Assembly: GCA_022264855.1 (NCBI GenBank) | Contig: JABYQU010000006.1 | Coordinates: 1,070,844-1,134,843 of the forward strand | Direction: 5' to 3' | Length of the DNA stretch: 64,000 bases | Origin: Lenzites betulinus | Taxonomy: Eukaryota > Basidiomycota > Agaricomycetes > Polyporales > Polyporaceae | Part shown: positions 11,963 through 23,294 of the stretch, piece after piece | Position numbering within the stretch: position 1 is the stretch's first letter | How the letters are laid out: each line of letters starts with the position of its first letter | Notes under the pieces: generated by a model | Seen by the model: only the letters and a program-made list of their open reading frames with translations | Told to the model about the DNA's origin: nothing | The model's database searches: none | Program-made: the position numbers and the translations under genes

Positions 11963-14579
11963 ATGGAGGAGTCCCCAGGAACGCCAACGCTAGCGCAAAA
12001 GAGAAACGCGACGCCGAGGTCGCTCCCGAAACTGAGGGCAGGCGCAGCGCCCCACCCAGCGGAGGCCGAACGAGAGGAGGACGAAAGAACAATGAGAGCC
12101 TGGGGCGGGGTCACGCAGAGATACGAGACGACAGGAGGGGCCCTCACCGAAGTAAGTCGGAAAAGAGAACCACCCGACGTGTACTGACGAAGAAAAGGAG
12201 GACCATGAGCGTTGCAGGGAGCTCATAGAGGACATCAACGACTTATCGTCCTTCGAGCCGACGCCGACCGTGTCCCCGGCGGGGTCCCAACCGATGATGA
12301 GCGGACTGGCCCATAGGGGGGAGGAAGGAGAGACAGCACAAGAAGGCGAAGAAACCGCGGGGGGCTTCACGTCGCCGGGAGGAGGACACCCCCTGGACAC
12401 ATATCCCCTGTCGACGTTCACTTCGAGCGCGATGACCCTCGGGCAAGAAGGCCCCCTCCAACCGAACCGCCGAGAACTGATACAAGAAGAAGCGACCCCC
12501 GGAACTCCCGACACGGAGGAGGAGAGGACGCGGAAGAGGCAGAGAATGAAGTCGCCAGCCAGAGACTCCCCGGCCCTGAACCTCCTGCGAGAACCCGCGG
12601 CCGCACGCCAAGCGAAGGGCAAAGCACCGGACACTCACAGGGGCCTGTCGCGTGGAGAGCCAAGAAAAAGCAGCCGCCTCGAAAGGCCGCTCTTCCAGCA
12701 ACTAGCGAAAAGGGAGACCGAGAAGTGCGAAAGCCTCGCCGACGCACTCGCAAGGACGGTCATGGACAAATGCCGCGACTCGATAACGCAGATGCTGAGG
12801 GAAGCAATCGAAGACCTCCATCCGGAGAGTGCGAGAAGCCGTGCCCCCGTCCCCGAGGAAGCCAGGATGGCCCTGCCGAGCTCGACAGACCCCCAGGCGC
12901 AGGAAGAGGAGGAGAGCCCGAACTGGAGGCAGGACGAGGAGAACGAGCCGCAGGAGAACCCGAGACGAAAATCGAGCGGACTCCGGAGGAGGCTCCCGAC
13001 GCGCCAGCCGAAGCACCCGGCAGAAGCCCAAGCAGGAGGAACGGTGACGAGCGAGCCGAAAGTCAAACTCCCAGCGACGCCAGCGTACACCCCAGCATGG
13101 GGAGGACCGGAAACGAAACGAATCATGCGGGAGGGCCAGTGGACGACAGCGGCGCAGATGAGCACCCTCACACAGGACCACCGCGAGCGAGGGCAGACCC
13201 GCGAGTGCGAGGAGGGGAGCAGGAGCCCAGCACGCCGGACGAGGGACCGCGACGAGCCCGAAACCCGCCACTACCGCCCTGCCCAGCGCGATGACCAGTA
13301 CGGCGAGGAAGCGTACGAGATACCGATGGATGTGGACAGACCGCCCCCGGTGCCCAGAGCCAGCCGGGAACGAGACGACGAGGACGAGGGGCCGGAAATC
13401 AGGTTCGACTGGACGATACCGAGGACGGAGAGGCCGAGGAACGACGGGGAGATCCCAGGCCCCAAGACGACCCCGGACATGTCAGCCGACCAGATCTGGG
13501 AGGCCCGCCTTGAGGTAATAGAGACCATGGGGCTAGCGGAGGAACCGGCCCAAGGCTTCCCGAAGATACACTTCCGCAACGCATACGACCTCACGCGACA
13601 CCACTCGGACGCCAGCATTGCCAAGTGGAAGGCGGCGCCGGCGGGCACAGCTCTCATACTCGACGTCTATGGGCAAGACAACGTCTCGGATCAACGCGCG
13701 GAGGCCACGCACGCGAACCTAGTCAGGACGATAGGAATGATTACCGGGATGCCAGCGGTCAACCTCGAGGCGCCGCCGAGAGCGAGTCAGGGCGTAAGAA
13801 AATGGGACGCCGGGACAGCATGGCTGGGAACGAACTTCTGGCCGGGCGCAGCGGAACTCCTGAAAAGGCTACGACACGTCTCGACCGACACCATCACGTT
13901 CTCGGTCCACGAGAGAGCGAACGAACCGCAGGCCTTCCTGACAGCGTTGACGGGCTTCACAAGCTGGGACGAGAACGAGATAAAAGAAAAGGTCATGTGG
14001 GAGCTCAAGACGGACCCGGCGTACTCGTCGATAAAGGGGATGGTCTCAGTACACCCGGACTACCAGGGCTACGCGAACAGGAGCGAAGCGACGACGGCCC
14101 TCATAAAGACAGTCGAAGTGAAGGTGCGCAGAATCAGCACGAAGACTAGCGAGATGCCGGTCGCGTTCATATACGTCGACCCGCCCACGACAAACTCGAA
14201 GCACTGGACGGAGTGGAGAAAAGGCCTCGAAACGCACGTGTTTTCGCGAATGGGAGGGAGGGTCAAGATCGCGCAGCGAGACTTCAGATGTGAGGGATGC
14301 CACGGAGCAGAGCACCAAACGCACCAGTGCCCCCTGAACCCGAAGGACATCCCAGGATGGAAGGGAACGGTGGCCCCGAGGCCGACGTACTTCTTGGACC
14401 TGCCCCAGCAATCGGCCCCCCAGCCCCAGTACCAGTACCAGGAGAAGCCGCGTTCCCCGAGACCGATGACCCCGACGCCGGGCGGAACTTGGCAAGCCGA
14501 CTACGCGGACAAAGCAGGGAGGAGTGGACAGGACGCGAAGAGGAAACCACCCAGCAAGCCAGCCTCGAAGAGGATGTGA
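11963..14579 (+). CDS. LINE ORF1 (Gag-like, CCHC zinc knuckle), probable +1 frameshift near 12181
   Basis: Nucleic-acid-binding protein of the LINE RNP. The main open frame runs to TGA at 14577-14579; its first in-frame ATG is 12294. A better start is ATG 11963 (MEESPGTPTLAQ), whose frame closes at 12185-12187. Skipping one base near 12182 joins it to the main frame without loss of sense, since that frame is open back to about 12150 and is rich in Glu/Asp. Features: a long charged N-terminal half (Glu/Arg/Pro), then a folded region (about 13540-14270) with KIHFRNAYDLTRHHSDA and VAFIYVDPP, then a zinc knuckle C-EGC-HGAEH-QTHQC (CX2CX4HX4C) near 14290-14330. The frameshift may be a real mutation or a sequencing error. 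Confidence 0.9.
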
Positions 14580-15061
14580 GCGGGAGAATGGACAGCGCGA
14601 GTACACCCCGTAGACGCGACATCTTGAAGAGCACGCATGTAGTATATAGAGGCTAACGTTGACATCTTGAGGCACGAGGACGGCCGATGTGACGAATCGG
14701 ACGAGAGTGCAACCCGCCGCGAAAGCGTAATCGAGCCAGCTACGATGCAAGCTGAGCGACGGGGTCCGGAGCCGGCCCACATATACTGGCCCCAGGGCGC
14801 AGGAAAGCCGGCTCCGAAGGGTGGATTCTAAACGGCGGCCTATTTAGGCCACGACGTGCCGTGCCGAGAGGCTGAAGCCTGCTGCCGCGACGCCAAGCTG
14901 GAGGCGCAGCGGAGAGCAAATGTGCAGAGTCGCCCGTGAGGCAGGGATAAGCCTCTAACTGCGTGCGCCATGGCTGAGGCCACGCAGGACACTAGACAGC
15001 TGCTATAAACAACATCCATAACGCAAATAACAACGGCATAACTACACTGGCAAACGGCTAT
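14580..15061 (+). other. ORF1-ORF2 spacer of the LINE
   Basis: About 480 bases with stops in all frames. Its length implies that ORF2 is translated by internal initiation or reinitiation, or from a separate RNA, and not by simple stop-start overlap. No clear promoter seen. Confidence 0.6.
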
Positions 15062-18000
15062 ATGCGCCTCCGCGAAGCGGGAGGGTGCAACGGCCTCCCT
15101 GCCGACCGTGCACCCGAGGAACGCACCGCGGAGATCGGGGGCAGGAGGGGGGACGAAGGGGGTGTGACGAGGGAGACGGACAGGCAAAGAGAAGAAGGCG
15201 CAGAGGACGAGGAGGACAGCGAGAGGGAGAACGCCAGGCAGACGCAGGGCAGGAGAACGAACAGACAAAGAAAACCGAGGAGCGAAAGACTCGCCCAAAA
15301 AACGGCCGTCAAGGTCGGATCGCTAAACATAAACGGATTTGGCACGCTCACCCCTGACCACGAAAACAACAAATGGGGTAAAGTATACAGAATGATGATG
15401 GAAACGAGAACAGCCGTGCTACTCCTGCAAGAAACGCACCTGACACAACAAAGAGTGGACGACATCCAGAGGATGTACGCAGACAAATTGAAAATCTACT
15501 ACTCGCAGCACGAGAGTGCCCCGACGCAGAAGGAAGGAGTGGCGATAGTCGTAAATAAGAAACTAGTCAGCGCGGAAGGTGCAAGAAGAGTGGAGGTCAT
15601 ACCGGGGAGAGCGATACAGTTGGAACTCGGCTGGAGAGGCGGAGAAAGAAGAAACATGCTGTGCATATACGCGCCGACGACGGAGGGAGCGGCGGAGAGA
15701 GCACGCTTCTTTAGAGAAGTAGCAGACTTCTACGAAAAGAACGAGAGCGAGAAGAGACCGGACCTCGTAGCAGGAGACTTCAACAATGTGGAAGACGCGC
15801 TGGACAGGGTGCCGGCCCCTAACGACACCAACGACCCGTCAGTGGCGGCACTAGATGAACTCAAGAGAAAGCTGAACCTAACCATGGCCGATGGATGGAG
15901 AACGACGCATCCGACGGTGAAGAACTATACGTTCCAGAGAGGAACGGGTGAAGCGAGGACGATGGCGAGGCTGGACAGGATATATGTCAGAACGAACCAG
16001 ATGCGATGGACAAGGGAATGGACGATACAACCGGTGGGGATACGCACGGATCACAATATGGTGACAGTAACCCTGACCACGCCAAGCTCGCCGGAGACGG
16101 GGAAGGGTAGACCGGTGTTCCCGATGCACCTCCTGAAGGACAAAACGCTCGCAAAACGCATGAAAGAACGAGGCGAAGAAGCGAGGAGCGAGATAGAAGC
16201 AATACAGAGGGAGGGGAGAACAGAGAACAGGAACCCGCAAATCACCCTACAAGCCCTGAAAACGGACTGGCTGGCAATGGCGAGGAAGAGAGAAGTGGAG
16301 ACGACACCGAAGATGCTCCGAGAGATCAAAGAACTGGAGGAGAGACAGACAGAAGTGTTAAGGGGAGAAGGACGAGAAGGAGTGGACACAGAAGAACTAG
16401 CGACGCTAACGGAGCAGCTCAGAAAACTGAAATGGAAGAGAGCACAACAGCTCCAGGCAAAAGGACGAGCCAAGTACAGGGCGGACGGAGAGAGGCCGAC
16501 AAAGTACTGGGTAAACCTGCAGAAAGCGAAAGCGCCGCGCGAAATGATCGACGCATTTGAGCTGGAGCAAGGAGGGGCGACAAACGAGCAGAAGCAATAC
16601 ACAACGGACCCGAAGCGGATGGCGGCGATGGCAAGAGATCAGTACAACGGAGTGCAAGACGGAGGACCACATGACTCACCGGAAAAGAGGGAGGAAGCAA
16701 TAAACAGAGCCCTGGGAAGCTTGGAGGCGAGAGTGGACGAGGAGCAGAGGGGAGAGATGGGAGCCGAAATATCGTGGAACGACGTCCAGGCGGCCCTGCT
16801 GAACGCGAAGACGGGGACAGCAGCAGGACTGGACGGCATCCAGTATGAGGTGTGGAAGACAGTACACGCGAGATATGTTGAAGACAGGAGGCACGAGAAT
16901 AGACAGCCGTTAGACGTGCTGGCAATGCTAGTAGAGGTATACCGCGACGTACGAGAGCACGGAGTATGCGCAGAATCACGGTTCACGGAGGGCTGGATAA
17001 CGCCGATCTACAAAGAAAAGGGTGAGAGGACAAGGGTAGAAAACTACAGACCTATAACGCTCCTGAACACAGACTACAAGCTGCTAACCAAGGTCCTGGC
17101 GATGAGGCTTGCGGTGGCCGCGCCAACAATAGTGCACCCGTCCCAAGCCGGGTTCGTACCTGGGAGGAGACTCAAAGATCACACACAACTAGCGAAACTA
17201 ATGATCAACTGGGCGGAGGCAGAAGAGAAAAACGGGGCCATAGTGGCACTCGACCAGGAAAAGGCATACGATAAGATTGATCACGAGTATCTGTGGAGAG
17301 TGATGAGGAAGTTCGGGATACCGGAAGGTTTCGTAAATACGGTGAGAGCCCTGTACAGAGGAGCGAAAACGTCAGTAGCAATAAACGGAGTGACAAGCGA
17401 GCCCTTCAGTATAAGGAGAGGAGTAAGACAGGGGGACCCTCTCTCATGCCTCCTCTTCGACCTAGCAATAGAACCACTATCGGCGATGATACGAGCATCA
17501 GGAATAAAAGGGATGGAGATACCAACGAGAGCAGAGACCCTGAAAGCGACACTCTTCGCAGACGACACAACAACGTACCTAGCTGAGGACGATGACTTCG
17601 AAGTCCTACAAGAGGTCCTTGACACGTGGTGCACGGCGGCCAGAGCACGCTTCAACATTGCCAAAACAGAGATCATCCCTGTGGGGACGCAACGCTACAG
17701 AAGTGAGGCGGCCAAAGAATACGCCGAAACCGGGAGGTGGAAGGCGTACCCAGTGGGGGCGAGAGTGGCAGCGGATGGCGAGCCAGTGAGGGTCCTGGGG
17801 GCATTCATAGGGAACAAGCTGGAGCCAAGAGGAGTATGGTCAGCGAAACTGGAGAAAGTGAGAGGTGTAATGGAGAGATGGAAGAAAGGGAAGGCGACGC
17901 TCGTGGGCAAGAAACATGGCGCCCAAATGACCCTAGGAGGGATGACGCAATTCATGGCGGATGTCCAGAGGATGCCGCAGGATGTTATGAAAAGATTCGA

Positions 18001-20131
18001 AAAGCTCCTGAGGGAGTATGTATGGGATGACAAGAAACACATCCCGATAGCCGCGGACACGCTGCAGAAGAGTCGAGAGAACGGGGGCATAGACATGCTG
18101 GACCTGGAAGCGAGAAGTGAAGCGATAGACATCATATGGCTGAGAGACTATATGAAAACAGGAGAGGACAGGCCGCTGTGGGCGAGCGTCGCGGATGCAC
18201 TGTACGCGAAAACGGTGCCGAAAGACACACCTCTGAAAGAACGCGAACTCCGGGTGAACCCGTTCGCACAAAACTGGACACCGAAGATGACGGCCCTCCC
18301 CGAGGACCTCAAAGCAATGGTTAAGGTGGCGAAAAAGTATCAGCTAACCTTCGGAGGACCAGCAATTGGAAGAGAAGTATCAAGAGCGATGCCGATGTGG
18401 GCCCACGTCAAAGTCAGCGAAGGAGAAATGAAGAAAGTGACGAAGAAATCAGCAGCACTAACATGCCTCCGAAAGAACCACAGAGTGTCGACGGTAGGCG
18501 AATGCGAGAGCCTGGCGAAAACGAGATACGCGAGAGGCCACCTGAGGCGAGCGACATGCACCTGCACAGAATGTGAGAGACAGGTAACGGAAAGCAGATG
18601 TGCGAACCCTGACCGGTGCTACCAAAAAGCGGCGAGGCTGCTGGACGTGCTCCCGGAGAAGTGGGACCCGAGAAAGCGGCAACCGGAGGACCAAGAGGAC
18701 GAGGACTGGAACTGGCTGAAGGAGAACTCAGAGGACCGCACGCCGTTCGACGTGAGGACGACTGTAAAGGGACCCATGCAGAATGCAATCAGGATGTTCG
18801 TGAGCGAGAGCGGGTGCGACGGACCTGCGAACATAACCGAGAAACTGATCAGGGGCGGGAGGCTGCTCACAGTCGCGACGGATGGAGCGTGCCTGAGTAA
18901 CGGGGCGGCCAGCGCCAAAGCAGGTGCAGGGGTATATGTGGAGGAGAACGAAGAACTGAGAAGAGCAGTCCGGGTCCCGGCAACTCTCCCACAGACAAAC
19001 CAGATGGCGGAAACGATCGCGATGATCCTAGCGGTAATGGATGCCGACAAAGAGCGGCCGCTGATAATAGAATCGGACTCGAGGACAGTCATTGGGGCGG
19101 TCACGGTGTGGAGACAGAGAAACGAGGATAGAGGATACCTGAGGGTGAAGAACAAGGAGGCGATACAAAAACTCGTAATGGAGATAAGGAAGAGGAAAGC
19201 CCCAACGTGGCTCACCTGGGTCAAGGGCCATGCGGGACATGCGGGGAACGAGGCGGCAGACAAGCTCGCGAGGAGGGGGGCAAACGAAGGAGAGGAATGG
19301 GTGGAGGGGGCGAACATGACCCGAGAAACGAAGCAAGAAGGGATTAAACTAATGGAAATGACACAGAGAGTGGCGTATAGGGCGATCAGAGAAGTCAAAG
19401 ACAGCAAGACGAAACAGCGGCCGAGCACGGATGAAAACCTAAAAGCAGCAATGTCCCAGATCGAAACAGAGTACGGAACGCGGATGACGGAGGGAGACAT
19501 CTGGACGTCGTTCGCGGGCAAACACCTAACGAAAGAATGCCGTCAGTTCCTCTGGAAAGCGATGCACGATGGGTTCATGATAGGAAGGCACTGGCTTCGA
19601 GCGAAGATGCCGGACGACCTCAAAGCCAGAGCGACATGCGGGGAATGCGGAGTGACAGATAACATGATACATATCTTGTTTGAATGCGGAGCAGTAGGAC
19701 AGAAACAATGTTGGGAGCAGCTAAAAACCGCAATGGCGAAAGCAGGACTGGAGTGGAAAACACCGAGCTGGGGAACACTTATGGGAGCCCCCGGTGTAGA
19801 CCTGAGGAACGAGAACGGAGTGAGAGATCCACGCAGCGACCTGTGGAAAATAATGTGGACAGAAACAGCGTACCTCGCATGGAAACTGAGGTGTGAGAGA
19901 GTGATTAGAAACGAAGGAGAGGGGTTCACGAAGCAGGAAGTCGAGAGGAGGTGGAGAGCAACAATGAACAGAAGAATACAGCTGGACCGGGGAGTAGCGG
20001 CGATAAAAGGAGGGCGAATAACGCCCAAGAACGTAGAAGATATATGGTCCCCGGTGCTGGAGGGAAGGGATGACCTCCCAACAAACTGGGTACTAAAAAG
20101 CGGGGTTTTAGTGGGTATTGGTCTGGACTAA
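15062..20131 (+). CDS. LINE ORF2: AP endonuclease, reverse transcriptase, RNase H (1689 aa)
   Basis: Enzyme for target-primed reverse transcription. ATG 15062, stop at 20129-20131, uninterrupted. Endonuclease (about residues 83-340): VKVGSLNINGFG, LLQETHL, VAGDFNNVEDALDR and TDHNMVTV, carrying the N, E, D/N and DH catalytic elements. Reverse transcriptase (about 580-860): GLDGIQYEVW, YRPITLLNTDYKLLTK, QAGFVPGRRL, ALDQEKAYDKIDHEY, RQGDPLSCLLFDLAIEPL and the FADD box. RNase H (about 1270-1400): ATDGACLSNG, AETIAM, IESDSRTV and WVKGHAGHAGNEAADKLA, with all acidic catalytic positions present. A C-terminal CGECGVTDNMIHILFECG (CX2C...HX4C) is a zf-RVT-like motif. Appears fully functional. Confidence 0.97.
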   Translation: MRLREAGGCNGLPADRAPEERTAEIGGRRGDEGGVTRETDRQREEGAEDEEDSERENARQTQGRRTNRQRKPRSERLAQKTAVKVGSLNINGFGTLTPDHENNKWGKVYRMMMETRTAVLLLQETHLTQQRVDDIQRMYADKLKIYYSQHESAPTQKEGVAIVVNKKLVSAEGARRVEVIPGRAIQLELGWRGGERRNMLCIYAPTTEGAAERARFFREVADFYEKNESEKRPDLVAGDFNNVEDALDRVPAPNDTNDPSVAALDELKRKLNLTMADGWRTTHPTVKNYTFQRGTGEARTMARLDRIYVRTNQMRWTREWTIQPVGIRTDHNMVTVTLTTPSSPETGKGRPVFPMHLLKDKTLAKRMKERGEEARSEIEAIQREGRTENRNPQITLQALKTDWLAMARKREVETTPKMLREIKELEERQTEVLRGEGREGVDTEELATLTEQLRKLKWKRAQQLQAKGRAKYRADGERPTKYWVNLQKAKAPREMIDAFELEQGGATNEQKQYTTDPKRMAAMARDQYNGVQDGGPHDSPEKREEAINRALGSLEARVDEEQRGEMGAEISWNDVQAALLNAKTGTAAGLDGIQYEVWKTVHARYVEDRRHENRQPLDVLAMLVEVYRDVREHGVCAESRFTEGWITPIYKEKGERTRVENYRPITLLNTDYKLLTKVLAMRLAVAAPTIVHPSQAGFVPGRRLKDHTQLAKLMINWAEAEEKNGAIVALDQEKAYDKIDHEYLWRVMRKFGIPEGFVNTVRALYRGAKTSVAINGVTSEPFSIRRGVRQGDPLSCLLFDLAIEPLSAMIRASGIKGMEIPTRAETLKATLFADDTTTYLAEDDDFEVLQEVLDTWCTAARARFNIAKTEIIPVGTQRYRSEAAKEYAETGRWKAYPVGARVAADGEPVRVLGAFIGNKLEPRGVWSAKLEKVRGVMERWKKGKATLVGKKHGAQMTLGGMTQFMADVQRMPQDVMKRFEKLLREYVWDDKKHIPIAADTLQKSRENGGIDMLDLEARSEAIDIIWLRDYMKTGEDRPLWASVADALYAKTVPKDTPLKERELRVNPFAQNWTPKMTALPEDLKAMVKVAKKYQLTFGGPAIGREVSRAMPMWAHVKVSEGEMKKVTKKSAALTCLRKNHRVSTVGECESLAKTRYARGHLRRATCTCTECERQVTESRCANPDRCYQKAARLLDVLPEKWDPRKRQPEDQEDEDWNWLKENSEDRTPFDVRTTVKGPMQNAIRMFVSESGCDGPANITEKLIRGGRLLTVATDGACLSNGAASAKAGAGVYVEENEELRRAVRVPATLPQTNQMAETIAMILAVMDADKERPLIIESDSRTVIGAVTVWRQRNEDRGYLRVKNKEAIQKLVMEIRKRKAPTWLTWVKGHAGHAGNEAADKLARRGANEGEEWVEGANMTRETKQEGIKLMEMTQRVAYRAIREVKDSKTKQRPSTDENLKAAMSQIETEYGTRMTEGDIWTSFAGKHLTKECRQFLWKAMHDGFMIGRHWLRAKMPDDLKARATCGECGVTDNMIHILFECGAVGQKQCWEQLKTAMAKAGLEWKTPSWGTLMGAPGVDLRNENGVRDPRSDLWKIMWTETAYLAWKLRCERVIRNEGEGFTKQEVERRWRATMNRRIQLDRGVAAIKGGRITPKNVEDIWSPVLEGRDDLPTNWVLKSGVLVGIGLD

Positions 20132-20204
20132 AGGCCGGAGCCCCACACTCAGTGCGTAAATGCATTTCCTCGTGGTGGGTGGGGTAAGAGATACCTGGCG
20201 AGTG

Positions 20205-20221
20205 GCTCGTACTGTACGAGC
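20205..20221 (+). promoter_or_regulatory. 3' UTR hairpin of the LINE
   Basis: GCTCGTA (20205-20211) and TACGAGC (20215-20221) form a 7-bp perfect stem with a CTG loop, about 80 bases before the poly(A). Some LINEs use 3' stem-loops for recognition by their reverse transcriptase; the role here is inference. Confidence 0.4.
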
Positions 20222-20297
20222 ACTTGCGACACCAGCGTGCTGAATGGCTGGCCTGACATGCCCTCGGGACCATGGTCGCCAGAAGTATACGCTCAAC

Positions 20298-20298
<1 letters not shown>

Positions 20299-20333
<35 letters not shown>

Positions 20334-20344
20334 CCAGGTAATGC
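20299..20344 (+). repeat. Poly(A) tail of the LINE and right target-site duplication
   Basis: About 33 consecutive A (20299-20331), then the remainder of the duplicated AATGCCAGGTAATGC ending at 20344. Confidence 0.95.
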
Positions 20345-20766
20345 CCTCAACGCCGCTTATGATCGACAATATTACAGGTGCGTCCTTTGATGGGGGGCGC
20401 AGTACTTGGTTCTGCCCGATATCATTGATATTGCAGATCTTACCGCCGCAGTGGGGTAGTAGCACCATCAGTCCAAACGGTTATCTACCAAAAGCCATGA
20501 CATTGGATGTGTGGTGGACCGTAGATATGTACAAACCTTGCACCGGAAGGAGACAAGATGAGAGTAATCCTATGCACGAGCGACTGAAAGGGAGCGAGAG
20601 GGGACGATGTGAGAAGGAATGTGTTAATAATACCTTGAACGAATTCCGGGATGACAACATGAAAAACGTAGCGTACGGAGGTATGGATATATAAAAAGAG
20701 CGTACGTATGCCTGAAAGATGACACTGGGAGTAGGAGGGAGAGTGCGGCGAGCCCCAGACTGAGGG
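20345..20766. other. Spacer between LINE and phosphatase gene
   Basis: Probably the 3' UTR of the minus-strand phosphatase gene and intergenic DNA. An AT-rich TATATAAAAA run lies near 20688. No supported gene. Confidence 0.5.
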
Positions 20767-23294
20767 CTATGACGAATGCACGCCATCGGGGATGGATACG
20801 GGACTGAACACCAGTACGTTCTCAAAGTCAACGTCGTGCGCGTCCCCCTCGTGCTCGCCGACACCGTGTGATGCATACGCAGCGCTCTCGAGGCCCGCCT
20901 TGCTCACGCGCCGCATTGGCTGTAGCGTGGCTTCGTCTACTGGCGCGCGCCGCATATGGCGGTAACGGCCGGTCGCATCCTTGATCTCCGTCTCCTGCCC
21001 GGAGTCGCCGATCTGCGTCGCGTCCATCACCGGCGGTCCCGAGATGCCAGCGAAAGAGTTGGGAAGCGAGAACAACGGGGGCAGACTCTCGCGGATATGT
21101 TGTGGGCGGCGCCCGCCGAGCGCGACGCCGTAGTTGGCGCCCCCACCGCCGTTCCCGCCTCCACGATTGCTGTCGGTGTCGCCGTCGGCATCGCCAGCGC
21201 CCGCGGAGGAGGATATTTTGACGACTCCGACAGACTTGCCGCCGAGCTCTTGCTCCTCGAAGGTCATGAGCTCGGAGACGAAGCCAATATTCGGTGAGAT
21301 GCCCTTGCGCCGTTCCAGTACGAAGGCGTATGCGCGCGAGAGCGTCCAGTGATTAGCGTGGATGAGATACGCCATGACCGCGGTGACTGAGCGCGATTTG
21401 CCCGCTTTGCAGTGAACGTATGTGGCCGAAGAGTGTAATCGCGCGTCGTCTGGGGGAAATATCGTGTAAGCGGAGAATGTGATAATAGGGAGGCTGATAA
21501 CATACCGAGAATCTCGCAAACTTCGCGGACGCCACGGGTGATGTTGTCTTCCTCGACAGTATCGCGCATGGGTATTCGAATATAGCGATCGAACCGCTCG
21601 CGCAATCGCAACCCATGATCGTCATCGCACTCGGCGGCAATGTTGAGGATTCGCTTGACGCCTAGTGACTGGAGCTCGTCCACGTGCTCTTCTGTTGTGA
21701 GTTCTGGTCCGAGGAAGAGGAAGTTCGGGAGAATGGTCGAGACGGTAAACACGGGGAAAGGCTCCTCGGTAGTCGGAGGCTGTGAAGAGTCTGGACGAGC
21801 GGTTGAGGGAGAACGGGAGACAGGCGTTCGCGGCGAATAAGGGGTTCTGGGGGTACTTGGCAGAGCCCAGGACGGTGATGGTGGCGGCAGAGAATCGGGA
21901 CCATACGCAGAATTGGCTGACAGCAGGCGCGCAGATCCGGGCGGCGAAGGTGGTGGCAGATCGAGTCGGAGGTGTGAAGGAGAGCGCGAACGCGAGCGAA
22001 GACCCGAAGGAGGGGCAGCTAGCGTAGCAGCCTTCTGAGGCATTTGTAACCTGGGCAGGCCAGCATTTAGGCGTTCTGTAGATGTGGTATCGAGCTTGCG
22101 TAGCGTAGGAATACTTGGTCTCCGAGGTGGTGGTGGGCGGGAGAAGCCGAGTGCTGAGGGTGCAGGGGAGGGGGCCACATGACCTGACGACTCCCAGTGG
22201 GCAATGGCTGCAGGCATCATGGGTTTCGGGGACACGGCGGAGAACTCGAGCTCAGGGAGGTCTCGAGGACGTGTTGCGACCGAAATGTCGAGCTGGAATA
22301 GCCCGCCCCCGTGCTTCCCATTCGTTTTGGGAGCCCTCGTTGGTGGGCGAGCCACCGAGATGGCATGATTGGAGAGTATATGCTGTCGAAGGTAAGGATG
22401 TTGTCGTGCGGCAGAGAATCCACCTTGTAGATAATCCACGGTTCCATGTTCAAGGAGGGGCGCTACAAGGGTGAGGAGGATCCATGCGGTTGCCTGTGGA
22501 TTTACGCGGTCACCCTCGTCCATTGACTCGTCGAAGACGATCACGTCTCCATCCCAATCGCCGCTGTTCATCATGTCATCCCAGCAGTGTTTTCCCTCCT
22601 CGGTGGTGATCCACTGGCGTAACGCGAAGACGTCATGCAAGCCACCATGTGGCTTCTTGGACCGCTTGAGGATCAGACTCGGGATGGTATGAATGTTCAC
22701 ACTGTGTTCGAGGTGGTCGGCGAGGTATGCCGCGGTCGGACGGGTGTCTATGAGAATTGGGCGAGTCGGTGCGGTAAGTCTGGAAATGAGGAGGGCGGGT
22801 TCGAGGCCTCCGGAGGCAGAGGATGAAGAGGATGAAGAGGACCGCCAGTCGTCCGGTTCGCTGTAGAGTGCGGATGTGGGGGTGTAGTACACGCTTGCTG
22901 GACTGAGACTAGGGTCAGGGCTAGGTGAGCGCGTATCGCGCAATTGTGCAGAGGAGGGGCTGTATGGCGAGGCCCCCTGAACACGCAGACTGGACGAGGA
23001 GCGTATGGGGCGAAGTCTCAGATTGCGATGAACACTCCGCCGTAATTTCTCGAGCGCAGCCAGGTCTCGAGAAATATCGTCTGAGTTAGGGTCGGAGTCA
23101 GTCTCCAGGGTCGACTGATAGCTCTTGGGGGATTCTGAGGAGGTCGAGGAGGGCGAAGAGAGCTGGAGGAGGTCCTCGTCATCGAGCTGGTCGATGGGGG
23201 TCTCAAGCTCAATAATAGTATTCGACTGGGAGGGTTGCTTCACGGACTCTGTCTGAAGGCGGAGATTTGGGGGGCGGCCCTTAAGCGGAGGCAT
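20767..23294 (-). CDS. Rhodanese-domain dual-specificity protein phosphatase (MAPK-phosphatase-like), 823 aa
   Basis: Probably dephosphorylates phospho-Tyr/Thr of a MAP kinase. Two exons, 23294-21506 and 21449-20767, with a 56-base intron; the joined frame is open throughout. The start chosen is ATG 23294 (MPPLKGRPPNLRLQ); another in-frame ATG exists at 23429. Domains: rhodanese/CDC25-homology fold about residues 170-310 (RPILIDTRPTAAYLADHLEH), then a proline/serine-rich linker, then a DSP catalytic domain from about 510 (NFLFLGPELTTEEHVDEL, VKRILNIAAECDD). The P-loop is HCKAGKSRS at about 613, matching HCxxGxxRS. The intron lies just before the P-loop exon. The C-terminal tail is disordered and Gly/Asn-rich. 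The rhodanese-DSP order is the MKP architecture. Divergent from DEF1. Confidence 0.92.

Larger units (their letters stand above)
9858..20329 (+). mobile_element. Full-length non-LTR retrotransposon (LINE, Tad/I-like), about 10.5 kb
   Basis: The element starts with GGGGGC immediately after a 15-bp target duplication and ends in a run of about 33 A (20299-20331) followed by the second copy of the duplication. Order on the plus strand: structured 5' leader, a 160-codon ORF, ORF1 with a zinc knuckle, a 480-base spacer, ORF2 with AP endonuclease, reverse transcriptase and RNase H, a short 3' UTR with a hairpin, and poly(A). The coding strand is strikingly purine-rich compared with flanking genes. 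The layout resembles fungal Tad-clade LINEs, but the length is above the 6-8 kb usual for them, mainly because of the long 5' region. The exact duplication and intact ORF2 point to a recent insertion. Confidence 0.96.

Noticed and set aside
11121..12092. 323-codon antisense ORF in the LINE 5' region
   Set aside because: Shadow of the purine-rich sense strand; composition is Ser/Leu/Arg repetitive and no motif is present.
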